In this document: positions 54,905 to 64,000 of the stretch, piece after piece | How the letters are laid out: each line of letters starts with the position of its first letter | How positions within the stretch are numbered: position 1 is the stretch's first letter | Assembly (NCBI GenBank): GCA_014529385.2 | Contig: CM043963.1 | Span: 105,491,912-105,555,911, forward strand | Length of the DNA: 64,000 bases | Direction: 5' to 3' | Source of the DNA: Adiantum capillus-veneris | Taxonomy: Eukaryota; Streptophyta; Polypodiopsida; Polypodiales; Pteridaceae | The notes under the pieces: model-generated | What the model was told of the DNA's origin: nothing | The model's database searches: none | The model's input: the letters and a program-made list of their open reading frames with translations, nothing else | Program-made: the position numbers and the translations under genes

Positions 54905-56376
54905 TGAAACCGGCCTGTTCAATCCAAAAAGGGCGGTAGACTTTACTTTAAACCTTGATTTAGCTTTCACCCATTATTAGTCGTCTATTTTACCTGTACT
55001 TTCAAGACACAACAAAGGGGAGAGGGATACAGGCTGCTAGATTGCACCTGTATGAGTAGACGGACACCAGATTGGCCCCTAACTTAGGCGCCCCTTTCGG
55101 TATTTCTTTATTGTTCAAAAGAGGGAATAAACGCTGTGGTTCCCTACAAGCTGCCCCGCACAAACTCGGCTGAATTTCCACTGTTCCAGCCTGATTTCGG
55201 CAGCATAACTGTACTAGAACCCTTCACGGTCAGTATTCCCACGCATTGACTGACTTTCCCGACGCATACGGGCACTTTGCAAAACCTGGCGAGAATCTGC
55301 AGCACGCTGAATTCTCTGTTTTCAGCCCTGAAAATGCTCCATATCGCCTGTACAGCGGTCCCCTTGCGTCCCCGAACCTCCTGGGGGTATTAGGGTCCGT
55401 TTAGGGCCAAAACCCTAAACCTGCAAAAATACACAGCAGGCTGTAATTCACTGTTTCGGGCTCCGTTTCGCGTGCCGGTCGCATCCCTAGCAAGTCCTCG
55501 AGCTCCCGCACCTGTAGGGCTACTTGCCCTTTGAATCGGACGAGGCGTGAAACCTCTCCGAATTCACCTGTACCTGCGGGGGGGATTAGCCGCTAGCTAA
55601 TCCAGTACCTGTGCAAGAGGCTCTTGCCTCGGCAATCGCGCATGAACCCACACAACTGTACATTGGTCAAATGAAAAGCCCACTAGAGGGGCATAACATA
55701 CTGCCAAAGGGGAGAGAGAGGGCAGTGCGTAGCGTGCAGGGCATCACTCCTGGCACCGCACTGTGCATAAGAGGGAAAGCAAGCACTCCATAGCTCTTAA
55801 CCTGTGACAGAGACTTGCAAAATGAGCCTCCCAGCTATAAATCACGTTTTTGCCTTCTCTATAAGTAGTAAACTGGCCTCAGAGTGCCAAGTGTCACTCA
55901 TTTGTGCATTTTCCCGCTTTAGACCCTCGGGTCTAAAAATATCTCACCTGCAGCCTCTGTTGACTTGGCCACAGAGTAACAAAATGATCCCCATGTCAAA
56001 CTGCACGTAATGACGCGAAGACATTTTCAGGTCCCAAAATAGCAGTTCCCTAAATTTTAGGAGATGCTGCCATTGTATCTTTCTAGGTCATCCGACCCTC
56101 TTTGTACACTGCGGCCACATCCAGAACTGAAATGTAGCCTCTGTAGCAAAGGATTCCACTTTGGCTAGTCAATGACCCCACTTGGCTAACCATAGTCCTT
56201 GTCCAACCTTAGTGCTCTCTTGCCCTCAGGCCTGGACTCCCTCTGGACAGTTCCACACTAGCTATGCAATGCAGGGCAGTTAGATTTCCCGAGGGGTGTT
56301 TCCAAAAAGTGAAAGTAAATAGATAATAAGAAAGAAATCAACAAAAAGGATAGATAGTAGTCACACGCTGGTGACA
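54905..56376 (-). repeat. 5' LTR of element C
   Basis: Same length and ends as 47688-49159. On the minus strand an AATAAA-like signal sits near the 3' side (plus 'ctttattgttc' near 55106), as in D. Confidence 0.95.
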
Positions 56377-56381
56377 CCGGC

Positions 56382-56471
56382 TGCTAGTGTGGATAGGGAA
56401 TGAGGTCCAAGGGGCTATTTAATGGGTGGTTGGGAGGATAATTCTCAGGCAGTTCTACCCAGGGCTTTACA
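56382..56471 (+). repeat. 3' LTR of element B, right piece
   Basis: Continues the B LTR after C and ends '..cagggctttaca'; the duplication caggg follows at 56472-56476. Confidence 0.85.
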
Positions 56472-56476
56472 CAGGG

Positions 56477-57650
56477 TCTCATAAGTTGGTGGGAACTCTC
56501 CTTTAAAAATATGCCACTCGGCAAGACTTCGCAAGTCGGTAAAACTTCTTGTGCTGCTTATTCTAGGATTTAGGCCCTCGGCCGGAATCTGTAGGTTGAC
56601 TCCGTTCTTTAGTGGCTTGACATGTCAGCAGTTTGTGACATCCCTCCCTTCTTGAAAGAAAGTAATCGTCCGCGATTACTGTGTATCTGCAAAACAACTC
56701 AAGTTGGCTACAAAACAGTTCAAAAAGAGCGCATAACGAGCGTTGGAAATGCACCTGTAAGGTGAGGTTATCACCCTCACCGGTGCCTGCTTTTGGAGTA
56801 GCAGTTAGCTTCTTTTGTTCTTGCTCAAAGAGGCTCTTGCCTCGGCAAGAAGCATAAGGCCACACAACTGTACATAGGTCAAATGAAGAGCCCTCTTGTG
56901 GGGCATCACGTTACTGCACGTAGGGGAGAGAGAGAGAGAGAGAGTAGTGTAGAGTGTGTAGGACATCACTTCTTGCACTACACTGTACATGAGAGGGAAA
57001 GCTTGCACACAGTAGCTTTGGTACCTGCAACAATCCACCATACGGTTGAAAAATGCAGCCTATGTTTTGTTTTAACGCTTCTCTCTCTCTTAAGCTAGAA
57101 AATGCCCAAAAATATGCCAAGTGGTACTCATGCATTAATTCCCCGCTTTGGACCTTGTGGTCTAAAAATATATCAACTGGTTGCTCAGTTGACTTGGCAG
57201 CAGAGTAATGAAATATTCCTCTCGTCATTCTGGAGCTAATGATGCGAACAAATTTCATGGCCCAAAATAGCAGTTCCCTAAATTTTAAGAGATGCTTCCA
57301 TTGGAATCTCACTGGTCATCTGACCATCTTTCACCGCTGGGACCACGTCCAAAAATGCAATGTAGCCTAGTTTTCGGGTGATTTTCTCTGGGTGACCCCA
57401 CCTTGTTACTGTGTCTCTATCGAGTTAGTTTCCTAGTATCCGTCAATTTATTAAGTGCGGCAAGGGGACCGAAATGACTTTAAACTGAGCCTAGACACCT
57501 TTTACTACTAGAATTCCAGTGCCAACCAACTTGTCGTCTTGAAACTACTGTTTTACACTGGCCATACAATGTCTGGCCATCTAGAACTTCAAAAAGAGGG
57601 TCTCAAAAATTAAACGAAAGTCATTGGAAAGAAACCAACAACTAAGGTTA
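56477..57650 (-). repeat. Diverged LTR fragment related to C/D
   Basis: 56825-57380 aligns with the C LTR at about 48405-48960 in the same orientation ('gaggctcttgcctcggcaa', 'cacacaactgtacat', 'aatagcagttccctaaatttta') but with many differences, so it is a much older copy or a related family. Outer ends were not found. A GA run lies at 56925-56944. Confidence 0.6.
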
Positions 57651-58118
57651 GCAGTTGCTACGTCCTCGTGATAGCTCTCTTGCGGTGGAACTCCGCCACT
57701 CTGTGTCTCGTGTGCCGTGTATCTCTTTCAGTTCAGTTGTTTTGAAGCATCTAAAGTTTGTTCAGTCTGTTCTTTTCCGTTGGCACGTGGCACCCTCTCG
57801 TTACAATGGTATTAGAGCTCCAGCGCGTGCTTTTCTGAAAGCATACTTGTACTTACAAGAACAGACAGAGCACAATGGCGTTTCTGGATTCTAAAGAGTA
57901 CCTGCAGTTTCTTTTTGACGAGCTTGGCGGCATACTTCCGTAGCATCCTTAGTAGAATTCCATTACAAATCAGTGTTGTCTGGGTGTGATAAGCTAATTT
58001 GCTACAACGGAATATCAAGAACTCCGATATGGAAAATTGAATGATTGTTACAGGCTTGGGCACTCCAAGCGAGAAATCAATAGCAATACATGAATAGAAA
58101 CTGCAAAGTCATTGAACT

Positions 58119-58170
<52 letters not shown>

Positions 58171-58239
58171 AGTTCCACCCCTACACACACTGGCACCAAA
58201 GAGTGGCGTCCCTTTATATGTTAGATTTCCCGAGGGTTC
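57651..58239 (+). other. Possible copia-like LTR end with a mutated primer site, then unassigned sequence
   Basis: 'cgttaca' followed by 'atggtattagagct' at about 57800-57818 looks like an LTR end plus initiator-Met primer site with one C-to-T change. No partner LTR or gag follows. A (GA)n block lies at 58121-58169, and 'ttagatttcccgaggg' at 58213-58230 matches part of the C LTR. Confidence 0.4.
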
Positions 58240-59720
58240 TGTCACCAGCGTGTGACTACTATCTATCCTTTTTGTTGATTTCTTTCTTATTATCTATTTA
58301 CTTTCACTTTTTGGAAACACCCCTCGGGAAATCTAACTGCCCTGCATTGCATAGCTAGTGTGGAACTGTCCAGAGGGAGTCCAGGCCTAAGGGCAAGAGA
58401 GCACTAAGGTTGGACAAAGACTATGGTTAGCCAAAGTGGGGTCATTGACTAGCCAAAGTGGAATCCTTTGCTACAGAGGCTACATTTCAGTTCTGGATGT
58501 GGCCACAATGTACAAAGAGGGTCGGATGACCTAGAAAGATACAATGTCAGTATCTCCTAAAATTTAGGGAACTGCTATTTTGGGACCTGAAAATGTGTTT
58601 ACGTCATTACCTCCGGAATGACAAGGGGAACATTTTCTTACTCTGCTGTGAAGTCAACTGGGCAACCGGTTGGGAGATTTTTAGGCAGCAACCCCGAAAC
58701 GGGAAAATGCTTATAAATGTGCCAAGTGGCACCTTCTGGTGCACTTTCCTCATGCAAGAGAAGGGGGCGCTGATTTTAGAGAGGAGAAAGGCTCATTTGC
58801 AGATTTTTGTCACAGGTTAAGAGCTATGGAGTGCTTGCTTTCCCTCCTATGTACAGTGTGGTGCCAGGAGTGATGCCCTGCACGCTACGCACTGCCCTCT
58901 CTCCCCCCTATGGCAATATGTTATGCCCCTCTAGTGGGCTCTTCATTTGACCAATGTACAGTTGTGTGGGTTCATGCGCGATTGCCGAGGCAAGAGCCTC
59001 TTGTACAGGTATTGGATTAGCTAGCGGCTAATCCCCCCGCAGGTACAGGTGAATTCGGAGAGGTTTCACGCGAGAAATCTCGTCCGATTCAAAGGGCAAG
59101 TAGCCCTACAGGTGCGGGAGCTCGAGGACTTGCTATGGATGCGACCTACACGCGAAACGGAGCCCGAAACAGTAAATTACAGCCTGCTGTGTATTTTTGC
59201 AGGTTTAGGGTTTTGGCCCTAAACGGTCCCTAATACCCCTAGGAGGTTTGGGGACGCGAGGGGACCGCTGTACAGGTGATCTGGCGCATTTTCGGGGTTG
59301 AAAACAGAGAATTCAGCATGCTGCAGCTTCTCGCCAGGTTTTGCAAAGTGCCCGTATGCGTCGAGAAAATCAGTCAATGCGTGGGAATACTGACTGTGAA
59401 GTGTCCTAGTACAGTTATGCTGCCGAAATCAGGCCGGAACAGTGGAAATTCAGCCGAGTTTGTGCGGGGCAGCTTGTAGGGAACCACATCGTTTATTCCC
59501 TCTTTTGAACAATAAAGAAATACCGAAAGGGGCGCCTAAGTTAGGGGCCAATTTGGTGTCGGTCTACTCATACAGGTGCAATCTAGCAGCCTGTATCCCT
59601 CTCCCCTTTGTTGTGTCTTGAAAGTACAGGTAAAGTGGACGACAAATTAAATGGGTGAAAGCTAAATCAAGGTTTAAAGTAAAGTCTATCGCCCTTTTTG
59701 GATTGAACAGGCCGGTTTCA
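58240..59720 (+). repeat. 5' LTR of element D
   Basis: 'tgtcaccagcgtg' to 'ggccggtttca', 1481 bp, clearly homologous to the C LTRs but with many substitutions, most marked at 58600-58810. Confidence 0.92.
59511..59516 (+). terminator. AATAAA polyadenylation signal in the D LTR
   Basis: 'aataaa' about 210 bases before the LTR end, conserved in C. It probably marks the end of the R region. Confidence 0.5.
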
Positions 59721-59737
59721 TGGTTCCATCGACGGGA
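59721..59737 (+). other. Primer-binding site of element D
   Basis: 'tggttccatcgacggga' follows the LTR directly, identical to that of C. Confidence 0.7.
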
Positions 59738-59826
59738 TAAATCACTTTTCCCCATAGAAGTGAGCCTTGGTCAGTTTGGGCTTGAAGACACAGGGGATCA
59801 TAGACCAGACACAGGGAATTGTAATT

Positions 59827-62800
59827 ATGGCTGACAAACTAGATGATGTGACTGAAGAGGTTTTCTCTTCACAGGGTCAACAGACACATGAAGTGGGTGA
59901 GTCTTCAAGACCACCACAGACAGATGATGATATATTCAGGACCCAGTTGGCTACTGCTGTGGCTATGTTCACACAAGTAATGCAGAATCCGAGGTTTTTA
60001 GCCTTTCTGTAACCTCCTGTTCCGTCTCAGCAAGTTGGATCACTGGATCATATTCAAACGCCTGTTAAGGCTCAAGCACAGGTGATTCATACTGCACAGT
60101 CAATGGAAACACCTGTACACTTGACGAAGAACATGCAGTCTCCACAACCTGTGCCTAAGGTGCAAGAACAGGTGGCTGAGATGCCAGTCTTTCAAGCTGT
60201 ACCAGTTCAGCCCGCCACTTTTCAGCAGCCTATAGCTGGTTCTAATGGGCAGGGAAGCAACCTACAGGCTATGCAACAGGTCTTCCCACCACCTTCAGTA
60301 CACCCTGGCTATTTTGGAGGTGGATCGGTATTCCAGAGCATGGCTGGTCATGCACCTGGAAATCAATTTTACACGCCAGGAACAATGTTCGGGAGTGCTC
60401 AAACGATGATGCCTAACCCCATGTATGGTGTCACGGGCATGCTACCAGGGTTTCAGAGCACTCAGGGCCAATTTGGGATGCCACAGGCAAATTTTGGTAT
60501 GGATGGAATTACAAATTAGCAGCCAGATATGGCATTTCCATGTCAAGTTAATAGCGGCCAGGGAACACAAATGAACCCTAACAGTGTTCCCATGTTTCAG
60601 TCACTTCCATATGACAATTTAACGCCGTTGGAGAGGCCAACTCCGTACAAAGAAGGTGGCAAAGGTGTGGCTTTTTACGACCTTTACAGGGTTTGATGAC
60701 AGGAAGAAGGCTCTCTCATTCCTCGAGCAGTTTGACAAGGCCTATGCAGGGGGAAACTTTACAGAGGCTTCAAAGGTCCGCAAGGCAACCACTTTCTTGA
60801 CAGTGAATGCGGGACAATGGTGGACAACTTTATTGCTTCAAGGGCAAGCTCCATCCACATGGATTTACTTCAAGCAGATTTTTGCAGCAGCATGGTTATC
60901 TGATGATTTTGAAGCAGATGTCATGATAGAATGGCACCAGCTTAATGCTGCCACTTGCAAGAATCTGGATGACTACAATCGGAAGTTTTGGAAAGCTCTA
61001 CGTCCAGTAACTTCCTATAGGTTTGTGCCATTGACAGAACAGATTGAAAAATACTGTTGTGGCCTACCTAAAGGATTGAGAAAGTACTGTACGAAGACAA
61101 AAGTCACTACTTTGACGCAGCTCATCGAGGTAGCAAACACTGGCAATGGTTTGCTCAAGGGAGAAGACCGTGAATTCAATACTGGCGTCAAGGAAGGATC
61201 AGCCAAGAAAAATTCAACGAAGAAGTATGTTCCCAAGGAGGTTCCTAAAGTGACTCAGGAGCCACCCAATACAGGGAAAGGTAAAGCTTCGGCTGAATCG
61301 AAAAAGGGACCAACGAAGAAATGGAAAAGACGTTTTCCTCGCAACTTAGAAGAGCAAAAGAAGGTCCTAAGGTCAGAGAACAAATGCTTTATTTGTGAGC
61401 AGCCTGGCCACATTGCTTACAAATATCCTACAAAGAAAAGGCCAGCTGATTCTGATGACAAGGAAGACAGGAAAGGAAAGAAGCCCATGGCTGGTCTAGT
61501 GCCAGATATGGTGGGCGATAAGCCAAATTCAGATGCAAGTGAGCTTTGCAGAGCATGGGGAAAGGTCAGGGATCAAACAGTGCTTATCTTCTTTGATCCA
61601 GGTGCCAAAGCCAACTTCATTTCCCCAGAATTGGCTTCAAAGTTGGGAATCAGACCTGAAGAGATGGGGTATACAACAGAGGCAGGTTTGGCATGTCCTG
61701 GCCATACAGAGGCTGTGACGCCCATCATTGGAAAGTTGCGTCTACATATCCAGTCCTATGTAGATGCTGAAGAATTTTACATCATGCCACTGGACGAATG
61801 TGATGTGTTGTTAGGTATTCCTTTGTTGTTTTGTGTACAGGGAATCATGGATGCCTACAACAAAAAGATCACTGTACAGAGCAGGGGAAAGACTCACATT
61901 CTAGATGTAAAGCTTAAAGGGGAGTCTATTCCCACTGTATCAGCTTCTGCTATTACTTCTGTAATGAAAAAGCATCTTTCTGCGTACTTGGTTTTTGCAC
62001 GTGAAGTGTCAGATTGTGATGAATCAAATTTATCTGTGCTAGATAAAGAAAGGTCAATGTTTTTACAACAGTATAGTGACTGTTTTTCCGATTCATTACC
62101 GTCTCAATTACTGCCAGAGAGACCCGAGGACCATGCGATAGATTTGGTGCCAGGCTGTAGCCCACCAAATAAGCCTCCGTACAGGGTTAGTGCGGCTCAG
62201 CAGAAAGAGATAATGGGCCAAGTACAGGAGTTGTTAGAAAAGGGGCTGATTCAGCCCAGTTCATCTCCATTCTGTTCTCCAGTGTTATTGGTGCAGAAAA
62301 AGGATGGCTCATGGCGTATGTGCATAGACTACCGTGCAATGAACAAGAATACCATCAAGAATAGGTTCCCTATACCTAGAATTGATGATATTATGGACAA
62401 ATTAGAAGGAGCAGCTATGTTTAGCAGGATAGATCTAAAGAGTGGGTACCTACAGATCCGCATTAGATCAGAGGATGTGCACAAGACTGCTTTTGGAACG
62501 ACGTTTGGCCTTTACGAATTTTTAGTGATGCCCTTTGGTCTCACAAATGCTCCTGCTACGTTCAATAGGATGATGGACATAATTTTCCGTCCACACCAGC
62601 AGTTTGTTGGTACATTCTTTGATGACATGATAGTCTACTCAAAGAATGAAGAGGAGCATAGGCATCACTTGGCCATTGTGTTTGAAGAGCTACGCAGTCA
62701 TAGGTTGCTCATCAATGCAAAGAAAAGTGATTTTTTTCTGGAAGAGATTCACTTTCTGGGACACATTGTCTCAAAGGATGGTGTCAGAATGGATCTTGCA

Positions 62801-64000
62801 AAAGTTGAAGCGATCAAGTCATGGCCAGATTTGAAGACGGTGCACGATGTCCGAAGTTTCTTGGGACTATGATCCTATTACAGACGGTTTATCCGAAATT
62901 TCGCTGAGATTGCTTCACCTTTACATGCTCTTCAAAAGAAGGCAGTCACCTTTAGATGGACACAGAAAGAGATTTCAACTTTTAATCTCTTAAAGGAAAA
63001 GATGACTTCAGAGCCAGTCATTGTGTTGCCAGATCTTAGGAAGTCATTTGTGGTCCAATGTGATGCCTGTGGTAGTAGCATTGGTGCAGTGCTAATGCAA
63101 GATGGCAGGGTAGTAGCCTATGAGAGCAGAATTTTGCAAGGGCCAGAGATGACCATGCAGGTCTATGAGAAAGAGTTACTGGCTGTGATTCATGCGCTCT
63201 TAAGTTGGAAACACTACCTGCTAGGTGCAGATTTCGTTGTCCAAACGGACCATTAGACCTTGCGATACTTCTTGACACAGAAAAAGTTATCTGAGAAGCA
63301 TATGCGATGGGCAAATATCTTGTCCATGTTCCATTTTCAGATTGTGCATGTGGAAGGCAAGAAGAACGTTGTGGCTGATGCCTTGTCAAGGAAGCCACAA
63401 ATTTCAGCTGTGTCAATTCCTTATCATCATGAACTTGATGATATGAGAGAACAGTATGAAAATGATGAAGATTTTGCAAGGGTCTTCGAGCAGCTAATGG
63501 ATGGACAACATCATGAACACTATCTTCTCAAAGATGGGTTTATGATGATGCATGGCAAATTGTGTGTCACAAAGCCATTGCGACGCAAAGTTATGGAAGA
63601 GAGTCATGTCCCATCGTATGCAGGGCATCGTGGTATCGATGCTACAGTTAAAGCGGTTGAGACATTCTTCTACTGGCCTACATTGAGAAGAGATGTAGAT
63701 GCCTTTGTGTGAGAGTGCCTAATTTGTCAGAAGGTCAAGTTTGACAGGCAAAAGGCACCAGGGTTATTGCAACCACTACCTATTCCAGATAAACCATGGG
63801 AAAGTATTGCTATGGATTTTATCTTTGATCTTCCGAGAACGCAGACAGGAAACGATGGTATTTGGACCATTATTTGCAGATTCAGCAAATAGGCTCATTT
63901 TATTCCTGTCAGAAAGAAGATAAAACCAGATCAGATGGCACGCTTGTTTATGAGCAATATTTTCAAGTATCATGGCATGCCATAGTCGATTGTTAGCGAC
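59827..64000 (+). pseudogene. Gag-Pol of element D, multiply interrupted, 3' end outside the window
   Basis: Same domain order as C up to the integrase core. Breaks seen by comparison with C: TAA at 60010, TAG at 60517, one inserted base near 60668-60675, TGA at 62870, TAG at 63254, TGA at 63710, TAG at 63890 and TAG at 63983. Six of the seven stops are C-to-T changes of CAA, CAG or CGA; the one at 62870 is TGC to TGA. The gag zinc knuckle has lost its last Cys (now Tyr, near 61430). The protease Asp-Pro-Gly-Ala and RT Phe-Phe-Asp-Asp remain. It cannot make a functional polyprotein. Confidence 0.92.

Larger units (their letters stand above)
47688..56376 (-). mobile_element. Element C: intact Ty3/gypsy chromovirus, 8.7 kb
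   Basis: Two 1472-bp LTRs that differ at two positions by eye, a perfect 5-bp duplication ccggc (47683-47687 and 56377-56381), a primer site, a polypurine tract and a single unbroken gag-pol frame ending in a chromodomain. Everything an autonomous element needs is present, and the near-identity of the LTRs means very recent insertion. It is the only element in the window that looks able to move by itself. Confidence 0.95.
35127..56471 (+). mobile_element. Element B: short-LTR non-autonomous retrotransposon with two nested insertions
   Basis: B consists of 35127-35222, 42726-47687 and 56382-56471, about 5.1 kb in all. Each LTR is interrupted by a younger element yet sums to 143 bp (96+47 and 53+90), begins 'tgtcatgcc' and ends 'tttaca'; the 5-bp duplication caggg flanks the whole. 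An initiator-Met tRNA primer site and a purine tract sit at the internal edges. No gag or pol domain is visible in the internal region, so B would need enzymes from an autonomous element. A related copy lies at 1-3234. Confidence 0.85.
58240..64000 (+). mobile_element. Element D: decayed chromovirus copy of the C family, cut by the window end
   Basis: A plus-strand copy of the same family as C, with 5' LTR, primer site and gag-pol pseudogene; the 3' part lies beyond 64000. It is inverted relative to C, with about 1.9 kb between them. Its left flank is ggttc; the matching duplication would be outside the window. Confidence 0.92.

Overview
The window is repeat-dense nuclear DNA of a land plant. 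The evidence is the transposon repertoire: a CACTA (En/Spm) element, a BED-finger hAT, Ty1/copia and Ty3/gypsy elements (one chromodomain-type, one non-chromoviral with a tRNA-Asp-like primer site) and large non-autonomous LTR elements. GT..AG introns and C-to-T decay concentrated at CAG codons (the CHG context methylated in plants) agree with this. The species cannot be fixed from the sequence; a large-genome lineage such as a fern, lycophyte or gymnosperm is only a guess. There is no operon, CRISPR array or bacterial feature.

Layout. 1-3234 is the 3' half of a non-coding retroelement (family B), followed by the start of its LTR at 3235. 3740-4313 and 4767-5788 are broken gene remnants on the minus strand. 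5789-19233 is a complete but decayed 13.4-kb Ty3/gypsy element (here 'OTA-like', TSD ctagc). 19404-29689 is a CACTA transposon (TSD ttc) carrying remnants of two transposase genes, with a 5.1-kb copia element (23492-28582, TSD gaagc) inserted in the second gene. 29693-35121 is older DNA with exon-like pieces of a minus-strand host gene. 35127-56471 is a nested block: a short-LTR non-autonomous element B (143-bp LTRs, TSD caggg) has element A (35223-42720) inserted in its 5' LTR and an apparently intact chromovirus C (47688-56376, TSD ccggc) in its 3' LTR. A in turn carries a hAT transposon (37136-40161, 8-bp TSD) that splits A's only long ORF. From 58240 to the window end is a second, decayed chromovirus copy D, on the plus strand and therefore inverted relative to C.

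How it works together. Only C looks capable of autonomous activity: one unbroken gag-pol frame, LTRs that differ at about two positions by eye, and intact PBS, PPT and TSD. B and A carry priming sites and LTRs but no recognisable polymerase, so they would depend on enzymes supplied in trans. The other coding units are broken by stops and frameshifts. The order of events can be read from the nesting: B before A and C, A before hAT, CACTA before copia.

Most unusual: the OTA-like element has a second aspartic-protease-like domain (DTGA, then an LG..WM half) downstream of its integrase, fused to a tail with repeated W-[VI]-P-[KE] motifs, in addition to the ordinary protease between gag and RT. 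Second is the uncharacterised coiled-coil/His-Asp-rich ORF of element A. TSDs, LTR ends and reading-frame breaks were read by eye; no alignment or database search was run.
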